In this document: positions 1-5,259 of the stretch, piece by piece
Numbering within the stretch: the first letter of the stretch is position 1
How the letters are laid out: each line of letters begins with the position of its first letter
Origin: Syntrophomonadaceae bacterium
GTDB taxonomy: Bacteria; Bacillota; Syntrophomonadia; Syntrophomonadales; Syntrophomonadaceae
Assembly: GCA_031265005.1 (NCBI GenBank)
Contig: JAISDD010000132.1
Span: 1-5,259 of the forward strand
Reading direction: 5' to 3'
DNA length: 5,259 bases
Notes under the pieces: generated by a model
The model's database searches: none
What the model was told of the DNA's origin: nothing
The model's input: the letters and a program-made list of their open reading frames with translations, nothing else
Position numbers and translations under genes: made by a program

Positions 1-385
1 TTCCGATCTTAAAAGCGCGGATTCCGTTCACCGGACCCAGCACGTTCACATCCATAACCCATTCCCATTCTCTGGCCGGCAGCGACCAAATCTCGCCGGG
101 AACGCTGACGCCGGCATTATTAAAGAAAATATCCACCGCATTAAACTCGGCGATAGTTTTTTCAGCAAAAGTTTTAAACTCCTGGTCTTTTGATACGTCG
201 AAAACATAAGTTAAAACATCTGAAGTTTGATTTCTAAGCTCTTTTTCCAATTCTTTTAATTTATCGCCGTTTATATCTCCCAAAGCCAATTTCATTCCTA
301 TCGAAGCGCAATATAAGGATAAACCCCTGCCAACGCCGCTGGCAGCCCCTGTGATAACCGCTACTTTCCCCTGGTAATCGATCAT
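1..385 (-). CDS. Short-chain dehydrogenase/reductase (SDR), N-terminal part, cut by window edge
   Basis: This is an NAD(P)-dependent oxidoreductase of the classical SDR family, probably cytosolic; the substrate cannot be told from this fragment. 128 codons are visible from an ATG at 385-383 and the frame is open to the left edge. The Rossmann dinucleotide motif TGAASGVG lies at residues 12-19. An acidic residue at the end of beta-2 (LGDIN, D37) fits a preference for NAD over NADP. DVS at 63-65 is the adenine-pocket Asp motif, and NNAG is at 89-92. N114 in DVNVLG matches the structural/catalytic Asn. The catalytic Ser and YxxxK would lie beyond the edge, so activity cannot be judged. The start is supported by an AGGAG (400-396) ten bases upstream. 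The gene lies 126 bp downstream of the DUF896 gene on the same strand with no terminator seen between them, so cotranscription is possible. The family call is firm; the specific function is unknown. Confidence 0.93.
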   Translation of the reverse strand, partial: MIDYQGKVAVITGAASGVGRGLSLYCASIGMKLALGDINGDKLKELEKELRNQTSDVLTYVFDVSKDQEFKTFAEKTIAEFNAVDIFFNNAGVSVPGEIWSLPAREWEWVMDVNVLGPVNGIRAFKIG

Positions 386-511
386 ACTTAAATCACTCCT
401 TTTATCGCATGATATGTCCTGACCGTTTTCGTTTATATGCCGGTCTCTTGCGGAATATCACTGTATTAAAATTACGCATCGATTTTGTAAGCTCAGTTTA
501 GCGCGGCGACA

Positions 512-730
512 CTATTTATGATGGTGGTGGCCGCAGGTGCAATTATCTCCGCCTTCGCAATCATAAGGCGCAATTTTTATCAAATCCAAAGAAGATCTTA
601 AATTGCTTCGCACCGCCGCCAAGTATTCTTGGCGCAGACTTTGCTGTTCCGCTTTTTCCGGCGCGGTAAGCGGTTGTATTTTGGCTTTTTGGGCCAGTTG
701 ATTTATCCTATTTATCTTTTCCTGTTTCAT
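512..730 (-). CDS. DUF896 (UPF0291/YnzC-like) small protein with Cys/His-rich tail
   Basis: This is a 72-residue cytosolic protein of the DUF896/YnzC family, which is typical of Firmicutes and has no established biochemical role. Residues 1-52 match the family pattern well: KIxRINxLAxKAK at the start, then LTxxEKAEQxxLRxEYLxAxRxxxRxxL, which should form a two-helix hairpin. From residue 53 the tail departs from what I remember of the family. It carries C58, C64 and C66 and four consecutive histidines (68-71) before a final Lys, so it looks like a metal-binding extension. The ATG at 730-728 is preceded by GGGAGAAGGA (745-736), a good ribosome binding site. In Bacillus subtilis ynzC sits beside SOS genes under LexA, but no GAAC-N4-GTTC type box is visible upstream here. 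The downstream neighbour on the same strand is an SDR. The family assignment is confident; the metal-binding role is inferred. Confidence 0.9.
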   Translation of the reverse strand: MKQEKINRINQLAQKAKIQPLTAPEKAEQQSLRQEYLAAVRSNLRSSLDLIKIAPYDCEGGDNCTCGHHHHK

Positions 731-801
731 TTATATCCTTCTCCCATTTTCATCCCCAAAATAATCGCTGTTTTATAAATAATACACCATCCAACGCTTG
801 T

Positions 802-830
802 TTGACAAGGCAGCGTCACGTTTATATATC
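802..830 (+). promoter_or_regulatory. Candidate rightward promoter (upstream) for the SLH gene
   Basis: A perfect TTGACA (802-807) is followed after 17 bases by TATATC (825-830, 4/6 match). Spacing is ideal for a vegetative sigma factor. It would give a leader of about 150 nt before the SLH-protein ATG. A weak hairpin with a T-run (851-875) lies in that leader. Confidence 0.35.
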
Positions 831-845
831 GCTGCGGACGCGCAG
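810..845. repeat. Overlapping inverted repeats in a GC-rich island of the divergent intergenic region
   Basis: GCAGCG (810-815) is the exact reverse complement of CGCTGC (830-835), with 14 bases between them. CTGCG (832-836) also pairs exactly with CGCAG (841-845) across a GACG tetraloop. The two hairpins share bases 832-835, so they exclude each other. They lie in otherwise AT-rich DNA, overlapping the candidate -10 box at 825-830, and within the presumed leader of the leftward DUF896 transcript. An operator or an RNA switch is possible; chance is not excluded. Confidence 0.4.
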
Positions 846-879
846 GTAACATTGTGAGCAGGACAACAATTTTTTCAAT

Positions 880-908
880 TTGACTGCAAGTTATAAATGT
901 GATAAATA
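880..908 (+). promoter_or_regulatory. Candidate rightward promoter (proximal) for the SLH gene
   Basis: TTGACT (880-885, 5/6 match) is followed after 17 bases by TAAATA (903-908, only 3/6). The surrounding 891-935 is strongly AT-rich, which fits a promoter but also makes chance -10 matches common. It would start transcription near 915, about 70 nt before the gene. It overlaps the leftward candidate at 890-921 in opposite orientation. Confidence 0.3.
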
Positions 909-921
909 CTATATATGTCAA
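890..921 (-). promoter_or_regulatory. Candidate leftward promoter for the DUF896 gene
   Basis: On the minus strand a perfect TTGACA -35 box (921-916) is followed by TATAAC (895-890), a 5/6 match to the -10 consensus. The spacer is 20 bases, longer than the preferred 17, so the pairing is uncertain. Transcription would start near 884 and leave a leader of about 150 nt before the DUF896 ATG. It overlaps the candidate rightward promoter at 880-908. Confidence 0.35.
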
Positions 922-987
922 ATATTATATTATCTTTTACACGGCAAATAATGATACAAATTTCTATTATATTTAAGGAGGAGAATT

Positions 988-2265
988 ATGCGAAAATTAC
1001 TAGCGGTTATGTTGACTATCGGGATCCTGCTGGCTACTAATGTACCGGCGGCTTTAGCAGACGAGGCTCCAATGGAATTTGCTGATATAAAAGGCCATTG
1101 GGCGGAAAAGGTCATTTTGGAAATGACGCAGGCTAATATTTTACAAAGTTTTGATACGAATGAACAAGGAGAAAATCTTTTTGCTCCTGATATTCCGGTA
1201 ACCAAAACAGAAGCGGCGGCGGCTTTCAGCAAAATATTGCAATTGCCTTCCGAGGAAATTTTTCAGGACGCTTCGGGAAACAACTTAGATATAAGCATTC
1301 ATGTAAATGCTAACTACAACGGAAACCGCCCCATAATAATGGAAGGCTCTATCGTAAGCAGATTGGAAACAGCTGTGGCGATACAGAACGCTTTCACCGT
1401 CAAGGGGTACAACGCGCCGATGATTATGATTATGCCTTATTTCCATGACACCGGTGAACTTACTCAAGAACAGCTGGGTTCGGTAATATTTGTCAATAAT
1501 ACCAGTATTATGAAAGGGTATAATGATTACTTCCGTCCTGATCAGGTTTTGACCCGCGCCGAACTTGCCCAGATACTGAGTTGCTGTCAGCGGTTGGTAG
1601 CAATGAATACCCCAACAGAGAACAGCGGCAATGAGGGCGCGTCTTTAGAAACGGCCAGCACCATTGAAGAGACTGATAAAATAGTTACTAATTTAAATGT
1701 TCCCGTTTTGAAAAATCTTTCCTCAGAGGCAGTACAAGAGCAAGTAAACGCTTTGTGGGAAAATGAAGCGCTAAAATTTAAGCAGGAAATAGCGCAACTG
1801 GCTTCAGAAGACACCACTATAGATACGGTCGAGCCTAAAGACCCTTATGAAGCTACTAGCACCTACAAATTAGGAATTTTAAAACCTGAATTCATCAGTT
1901 TATATGTAGATTATTATTCATATACCCGCGGCGCGCACGGTTCAACTGACCGGGTGGCCTATAATATCGATTTACTTACTGGAAAACAGATCGCTCTCTC
2001 AGAGCTTTTCGTACAGGATTTTGATTATAAAATTTTCATCAATGATATTATTAAAGCTGAAATTCAAGCTGACCAGGGTAGTTATTTTGAAAACGACGCC
2101 CAGGCCTTTAAAGAAATCACGGCTGATCAGCAATATTATATAAATGAAAATAACTTGGTAATATATTTCGACCTTTATGAAATCGCCCCTTACGCAACAG
2201 GAATTCCTGAATTTGCAATTCCTTTAGCTGATTTACAAGGGAAGTTAACGGTTGAATTGCCATAA
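988..2265 (+). CDS. Exported SLH-domain protein with C-terminal DUF4163/DUF3298 (RsiV/PdaC-like) region
   Basis: This is a 425-aa secreted, cell-envelope-anchored protein of unknown exact role. A signal peptide covers residues 1-24: charged MRK, a hydrophobic core, then an ALA cleavage site before D25. Three SLH repeats follow. The first is at about 30-84 (FADIKGHWAE, with TKTE at 72-75). A degenerate second is at about 92-137 (SRLE at 124-127). A third at about 150-200 carries the canonical TRAE at 189-192. SLH triplets usually bind secondary cell-wall polymer or peptidoglycan. A low-complexity linker at about 205-230 leads into a DUF4163-like segment (about 232-295) and a DUF3298-like domain (about 300-420), with the family signatures RGAHG at 314-318, YNIDLLTGK at 325-333 and YEIAPYATG at 397-405. 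In RsiV this domain senses lysozyme, and in PdaC it accompanies a deacetylase; neither function can be assumed here. No transmembrane anchor is seen after the signal peptide. The ATG follows AAGGAGG (975-981) at six bases, and a terminator follows the stop, suggesting a single-gene unit. Confidence 0.92.
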   Translation: MRKLLAVMLTIGILLATNVPAALADEAPMEFADIKGHWAEKVILEMTQANILQSFDTNEQGENLFAPDIPVTKTEAAAAFSKILQLPSEEIFQDASGNNLDISIHVNANYNGNRPIIMEGSIVSRLETAVAIQNAFTVKGYNAPMIMIMPYFHDTGELTQEQLGSVIFVNNTSIMKGYNDYFRPDQVLTRAELAQILSCCQRLVAMNTPTENSGNEGASLETASTIEETDKIVTNLNVPVLKNLSSEAVQEQVNALWENEALKFKQEIAQLASEDTTIDTVEPKDPYEATSTYKLGILKPEFISLYVDYYSYTRGAHGSTDRVAYNIDLLTGKQIALSELFVQDFDYKIFINDIIKAEIQADQGSYFENDAQAFKEITADQQYYINENNLVIYFDLYEIAPYATGIPEFAIPLADLQGKLTVELP

Positions 2266-2291
2266 TTGCTCCTAAATAAACTAAAAAACCT

Positions 2292-2337
2292 AAGGTGAAA
2301 ACAGCTTCCGCATGTGGAGGAGTTTTCACCTTTTTTT
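2292..2337 (+). terminator. Rho-independent terminator after the SLH gene
   Basis: GGTGAAAAC (2294-2302) pairs perfectly with GTTTTCACC (2322-2330). The stem extends inward through CTTCC/GGAGG with one G-T pair, and outward by two A-T pairs. A run of seven T (2331-2337) follows directly. It lies 26 bases after the stop codon and should separate this unit from gltX. Confidence 0.93.
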
Positions 2338-2353
2338 AGCTGTTCGTGTAGGG

Positions 2354-2460
2354 TTCCTCTTTATCAAAGCTTGCAATAAAAAACTGTTTGTGTCATCATA
2401 TTTAATTGAGAAGCTTGTATGAACCAGTCAGCGGGTGGTGCCGCTGCCGGTAAGGAGGAA
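2354..2460 (+). promoter_or_regulatory. Possible structured gltX leader that can sequester the ribosome binding site
   Basis: Bases 2354-2365 can pair with 2449-2460 over 12 consecutive positions (10 Watson-Crick, 2 G-U), covering the whole TAAGGAGG Shine-Dalgarno. Inside this helix, AAGCTT (2367-2372) pairs with AAGCTT (2411-2416), and this arm can extend through 2374-2380 with 2401-2408 with one bulged A. A separate hairpin CAGCGG/CCGCTG (2429-2434 with 2441-2446) has a GTGGTG loop. Together they form a three-way-junction-like fold. The fold is seen by hand pairing only. No convincing promoter upstream of 2354 was found, so whether the 5' strand is transcribed is uncertain. A weak alternative promoter, TTGCAA (2371-2376) with CATATT (2397-2402) at a 20-base spacer, would leave only the last hairpin in the RNA. 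Confidence 0.4.
2451..2458 (+). promoter_or_regulatory. gltX ribosome binding site (decides GTG start)
   Basis: TAAGGAGG is a full eight-base match to the anti-Shine-Dalgarno. It lies seven bases before the GTG at 2466 and only four before the in-frame TTG at 2463, so GTG is the better start. Confidence 0.85.
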
Positions 2461-2465
2461 GATTG

Positions 2466-3923
2466 GTGAAGCCGTTGAAAGTAAGATTTGCTCCTAGTCC
2501 CACCGGCCCTTTGCATATCGGAGGCGCTCGCTCGGCCTTATTTAATTATTTATTCGCCGAACACCATAACGCGCAACTGGTACTGCGCATAGAAGACACT
2601 GATTTAGAGCGCTCCCGGCGCGAATACGAAGACGAAATAATATCTTCTCTCCGCTGGCTGGGGCTGACTTGGGCGGAAGGCGTGGATACCGGCGGAGAAA
2701 ACGGCCCTTACCGGCAAACAGAACGCCTCGATCTTTATCGCCGTTATGAAAAACAGCTTTTGGTAGCCAACCATGCTTATTATTGTTTTTGCAGCGCAGA
2801 TGACCTGGAACAAGAACGCCAAAGTTTAATCAGTAAAGGAGAAACGCCGCGTTATTTAGGAAAATGCCGTCACCTTAGCCCGCAGGCAGTTGAAGAAAAA
2901 TTGCGGCAAGGCCTAAAACCAACCGTTCGTTTCCAGGTTCCAGCCGCAGAAATCATTGAAATACCAGATTTGGTTCGCGGGCCGGTCAGGTTTGCGACGG
3001 AAGAAATAGGCGATTTCATTATCGTAAAATCTGACGGTATCCCTACTTATAATTTCGCAGTAGTAATTGACGACACTCTGATGGATATCACTCATGTGAT
3101 AAGAGCGGAAGAACATTTATCCAATACGCCGCGTCAATGGCTTATATACAGCGCTTTAGGCTTTCCTGCGCCTGAATTTGCGCATATTTCTTTAATTCTA
3201 GGAGCCGACCGGCAAAAAATGAGCAAAAGGCATGGGGCTACCTCATTGATACAATATCGGGAAATTGGATATTTGCCGGAAGCGTTATTCAACTTTTTGG
3301 GGTTTTTAGGATGGTCCCCTGAAGGAGAAGAGCAGATTTTGAGCAGAGAAGAATTTACGGCCGCCTTTACTTTGGAAAGAGTATCAAAAAGTCCAGCGGT
3401 TTTTGATTTAAACAAACTGAATTGGCTGAATCATCAGTATTTACTGAAAAAAAGCCTTGCAGACTACGCTTTATTGCTGGAACCTTTTTTGAAAAAGTCC
3501 GCTTATTATCAATCTTTTGTCCAGCTCACTCCGGAACAAAAAGAATTATTTATGACCGGGATGAGGTCACGGCTGGTTTTTTTGAGCGAAGTGGAAGAAT
3601 ATTTACAATTACTGTTCGGTCCGCTGCAATATTCTCCTGAAAGTGAGGAAGTATTGGCAGAAAACGACGTGCTGCCGGTTTTAAATTATATCAAAGACCA
3701 CTTCCCGGCAGATACTTCCGCCGCTAATGTGGAAACTTTTTTAAAAAACAGTATCAAAACGCTGAAAATCAAGCCTAAACAATTGTATATGCCGTTGCGA
3801 TGCGCGTTGAGCGGACAAATACATGGGATGGAACTGCCGGTTATGATCAACATTTGGGGACAAAAAGAATTTTTATCACGCTTACAGCTTGCGCTGGGGA
3901 AAATAAACGGCAATGATTGTTAA
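2466..3923 (+). CDS. gltX: Glutamyl-tRNA synthetase (GluRS), class I
   Basis: This cytosolic enzyme attaches glutamate to tRNA-Glu using ATP (EC 6.1.1.17). In bacteria without GlnRS it may also charge tRNA-Gln for later amidation by GatCAB; which type this is cannot be told here. It is 485 aa from a GTG start, a normal bacterial length. The N-terminal [13 protein letters not shown] contains the HIGH-type motif HIGG at residues 17-20, and KMSKR lies at 251-255. The zinc-binding CxCx24CxH motif is intact (C107, C109, C134, H136). The catalytic Rossmann fold covers about 1-310 and the helical anticodon-binding part about 320-485, ending without truncation. An in-frame TTG one codon upstream (2463) is less well spaced from the Shine-Dalgarno. 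cysS begins 58 bp downstream with no terminator between, indicating an operon; cysE, which sits between these genes in Bacillus, is missing. An 8-bp inverted repeat spans the stop codon. Confidence 0.98.
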   Translation: MKPLKVRFAPSPTGPLHIGGARSALFNYLFAEHHNAQLVLRIEDTDLERSRREYEDEIISSLRWLGLTWAEGVDTGGENGPYRQTERLDLYRRYEKQLLVANHAYYCFCSADDLEQERQSLISKGETPRYLGKCRHLSPQAVEEKLRQGLKPTVRFQVPAAEIIEIPDLVRGPVRFATEEIGDFIIVKSDGIPTYNFAVVIDDTLMDITHVIRAEEHLSNTPRQWLIYSALGFPAPEFAHISLILGADRQKMSKRHGATSLIQYREIGYLPEALFNFLGFLGWSPEGEEQILSREEFTAAFTLERVSKSPAVFDLNKLNWLNHQYLLKKSLADYALLLEPFLKKSAYYQSFVQLTPEQKELFMTGMRSRLVFLSEVEEYLQLLFGPLQYSPESEEVLAENDVLPVLNYIKDHFPADTSAANVETFLKNSIKTLKIKPKQLYMPLRCALSGQIHGMELPVMINIWGQKEFLSRLQLALGKINGNDC

Positions 3924-3929
3924 TCATTG
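3911..3929. repeat. Perfect inverted repeat across the gltX stop codon
   Basis: CAATGATT (3911-3918) and AATCATTG (3922-3929) are exact reverse complements separated by three bases. The TAA stop (3921-3923) lies in the loop and the 3' arm. No T-run follows, so it is not an intrinsic terminator. It could be an mRNA-processing or stability hairpin between gltX and cysS, or a DNA-binding site. Confidence 0.6.
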
Positions 3930-3981
3930 GTAGTTTCCGTGTCATGTCACCATACTCAAACAGAAAGAGGAGAGCAGGAGC

Positions 3982-5259
3982 ATGCGCTTGTACAATACTC
4001 TTATTGGGGCCAAAGAAGAATTTGTCACTTTGGCGCCGGCAGAAGTAAAAATGTATGTATGTGGTCCTACCACTTATAATTATATTCATTTGGGCAACGC
4101 CCGGCCGTTAGTAGTATTCGATACTATCAGAAGGTATTTGGAATTCAAAGGATATAAGGTGCGCTATATCCAAAACTTTACCGACATTGACGACAAAATT
4201 ATCAACCGGGCGGCGGAAGAAAGCGTAGACCCTTTGTCTCTGTCGGAAAAATATATACGGGAGTATTTTATTGACGCCGACGCCCTAGGAATAAAGAGAG
4301 CGCAAGTTCATCCGCGGGTGAGCGAACACATTGATGAAATAATCGCCGCCGTCGCTAAGCTAATTGAGTGTAATTCCGCTTATGAACTAGAAGGAAACGT
4401 TTATTACCGTGTGAAATCTTTTGCTAATTATGGATTTTTGTCTCATCGCTCCCTGGAAGACATGCTGGCTGGAGCGCGGGTAGAGGTAGACGAGCGCAAA
4501 GAAGACCCTATGGATTTCGCTCTGTGGAAAAAAACCAAACCAGGCGAACTTTTTTGGGAAAGTCCCTGGGGCCCGGGAAGGCCTGGCTGGCACATCGAGT
4601 GCTCGGTAATGGCTACCAATTATTTGGGAAACACCATTGATATTCACGGCGGAGGCCGGGATCTGATTTTTCCTCATCATGAAAACGAAATAGCGCAAGC
4701 TGAAGCTTTAACCGGAGAAAAATTTGTTAAGTACTGGCTGCATAACGGCTTTATTACCGTAAATGACGAAAAAATGTCAAAATCACTGGGCAATTTTTTC
4801 ATTTTGCGGGATATTTTAAAAAAATACTCTCCTGATGTAGTAAGATTTTATTTGATTAACACCCATTATCGCAGCCCTTTAGATTTTGACGACGGTAAAC
4901 TGGAAGAAGCCAAAAAATCTTTGCAGCGTATTAAGACCACCTGCCGTTTAGCGGAAGAATTTACAGAAAACGCCGGGGATTTGAATTTACCTGTAAACAG
5001 CGCTCACAGTTTAAGCGAACGGCTTGTAACATGGCAAGAATTACTTTTAAAAGACGGCCGGATATTAGAAAAATTATTACCTGTCCCATATCTCGCAGGA
5101 CTTACCCATTTAAAACAAGAATTTAACCTAAAAGAACATGAGGCGTTCGTTAAGAAAATAGATGATTTACAGGCAAAATTTATTGAAGCGATGGACGACG
5201 ACTTTAACACCGCTAAAGCCATCGGCGTTTTATTTGAAATAATCCGGGAATTAAACGTA
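3982..5259 (+). CDS. cysS: Cysteinyl-tRNA synthetase (CysRS), C-terminus cut by window edge
   Basis: This class I enzyme charges tRNA-Cys with cysteine in the cytosol (EC 6.1.1.16). 426 codons are visible and the frame is open at the right edge. The HIGH-type motif is HLGN at residues 36-39 within a CGPTTYNYIHLGNARP block. KMSKS is at 264-268. The four zinc ligands expected from the E. coli enzyme are present as C27, C207, H232 and E236, so the active site looks intact. The family motif MDDDFNT is at 404-410, about 135 residues after KMSKS. From memory the usual gap is about 85-90, so roughly 45-50 residues seem to be added within about 332-390. The ATG is preceded by GAGGAG (3967-3972) at nine bases; a second AGGAG (3976-3980) is too close to act alone. 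It lies 58 bp after gltX on the same strand and is probably cotranscribed. Confidence 0.97.
   Translation, partial: MRLYNTLIGAKEEFVTLAPAEVKMYVCGPTTYNYIHLGNARPLVVFDTIRRYLEFKGYKVRYIQNFTDIDDKIINRAAEESVDPLSLSEKYIREYFIDADALGIKRAQVHPRVSEHIDEIIAAVAKLIECNSAYELEGNVYYRVKSFANYGFLSHRSLEDMLAGARVEVDERKEDPMDFALWKKTKPGELFWESPWGPGRPGWHIECSVMATNYLGNTIDIHGGGRDLIFPHHENEIAQAEALTGEKFVKYWLHNGFITVNDEKMSKSLGNFFILRDILKKYSPDVVRFYLINTHYRSPLDFDDGKLEEAKKSLQRIKTTCRLAEEFTENAGDLNLPVNSAHSLSERLVTWQELLLKDGRILEKLLPVPYLAGLTHLKQEFNLKEHEAFVKKIDDLQAKFIEAMDDDFNTAKAIGVLFEIIRELNV

Noticed and set aside
421..445. GACCG/CGGTC inverted repeat between the DUF896 and SDR genes as a terminator
   Set aside because: The stem is five base pairs with a 15-base loop and has no T-run on the minus-strand transcript side; it is not a convincing terminator.
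851..875. Terminator-like ATTGT...ACAAT hairpin followed by six T upstream of the SLH gene
   Set aside because: The stem is only five mostly A-T pairs with a ten-base loop, too weak for an intrinsic terminator.
727..921. Minus-strand open frame of 64 codons whose TGA overlaps the DUF896 ATG by four bases, as in translationally coupled genes
   Set aside because: It starts at a TTG that is itself the TTGACA promoter-like box, has no Shine-Dalgarno, and its composition resembles translated AT-rich intergenic DNA. The ATGA overlap is most likely chance.
731..987. LexA (SOS) box upstream of the DUF896 gene, as expected from the B. subtilis yneA-yneB-ynzC arrangement
   Set aside because: No GAAC-N4-GTTC type palindrome is present in the region.
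930..1232. Minus-strand 100-codon open frame opposite the start of the SLH gene
   Set aside because: It is antisense to a well-supported gene with signal peptide and SLH motifs, with no recognisable domain; it is a frame shadow.
2463..2465. TTG as the gltX start
   Set aside because: It is only four bases from the Shine-Dalgarno, whereas the adjacent GTG is seven bases away and gives the usual GluRS N-terminus.
3422..3640. Plus-strand 72-codon frame inside gltX
   Set aside because: It lies wholly within the GluRS coding sequence in another frame and shows no protein family features.

Overview
The window looks like a chromosomal segment of a low-to-moderate GC Firmicute. The reasons are strong AAGGAGG-type Shine-Dalgarno sites, a DUF896 (YnzC-like) protein, a secreted SLH-domain protein carrying an RsiV/PdaC-type DUF3298 region, and a gltX-cysS pair. 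A Negativicutes or Peptococcaceae-like host is plausible, but this is an inference from gene content and not a phylogenetic placement.

Layout. The left end (1-730) is on the minus strand: a DUF896 small protein with an unusual Cys/His-rich tail, followed 126 bp downstream by the N-terminal 128 residues of a classical short-chain dehydrogenase/reductase that runs off the left edge. A 257-bp AT-rich divergent intergenic region (731-987) holds promoter-like boxes on both strands and a GC-rich island of overlapping inverted repeats. The right part is all on the plus strand. First comes a 425-aa exported protein with three SLH repeats plus DUF4163/DUF3298-like domains, ending in a clear intrinsic terminator. 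Then come gltX (glutamyl-tRNA synthetase, complete) and cysS (cysteinyl-tRNA synthetase, cut by the right edge after 426 codons).

How the genes fit together. gltX and cysS are 58 bp apart with no terminator between them, so they probably form an aminoacyl-tRNA synthetase operon. The Bacillus arrangement gltX-cysE-cysS is familiar, but cysE is absent between the two here. The SLH protein appears to be its own transcription unit. The DUF896 and SDR genes may be cotranscribed.

Items most worth a second look: (1) the gltX leader, where a 12-bp helix with two G-U pairs could bury the whole Shine-Dalgarno and two further helices fit inside it; (2) the Cys3/His4 tail on the DUF896 protein; (3) about 45-50 extra residues in CysRS between the KMSKS loop and the MDDDFNT motif. 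I found no mobile element, CRISPR array, tRNA or rRNA, and no clearly new multi-gene system. Most of the window is ordinary housekeeping sequence.
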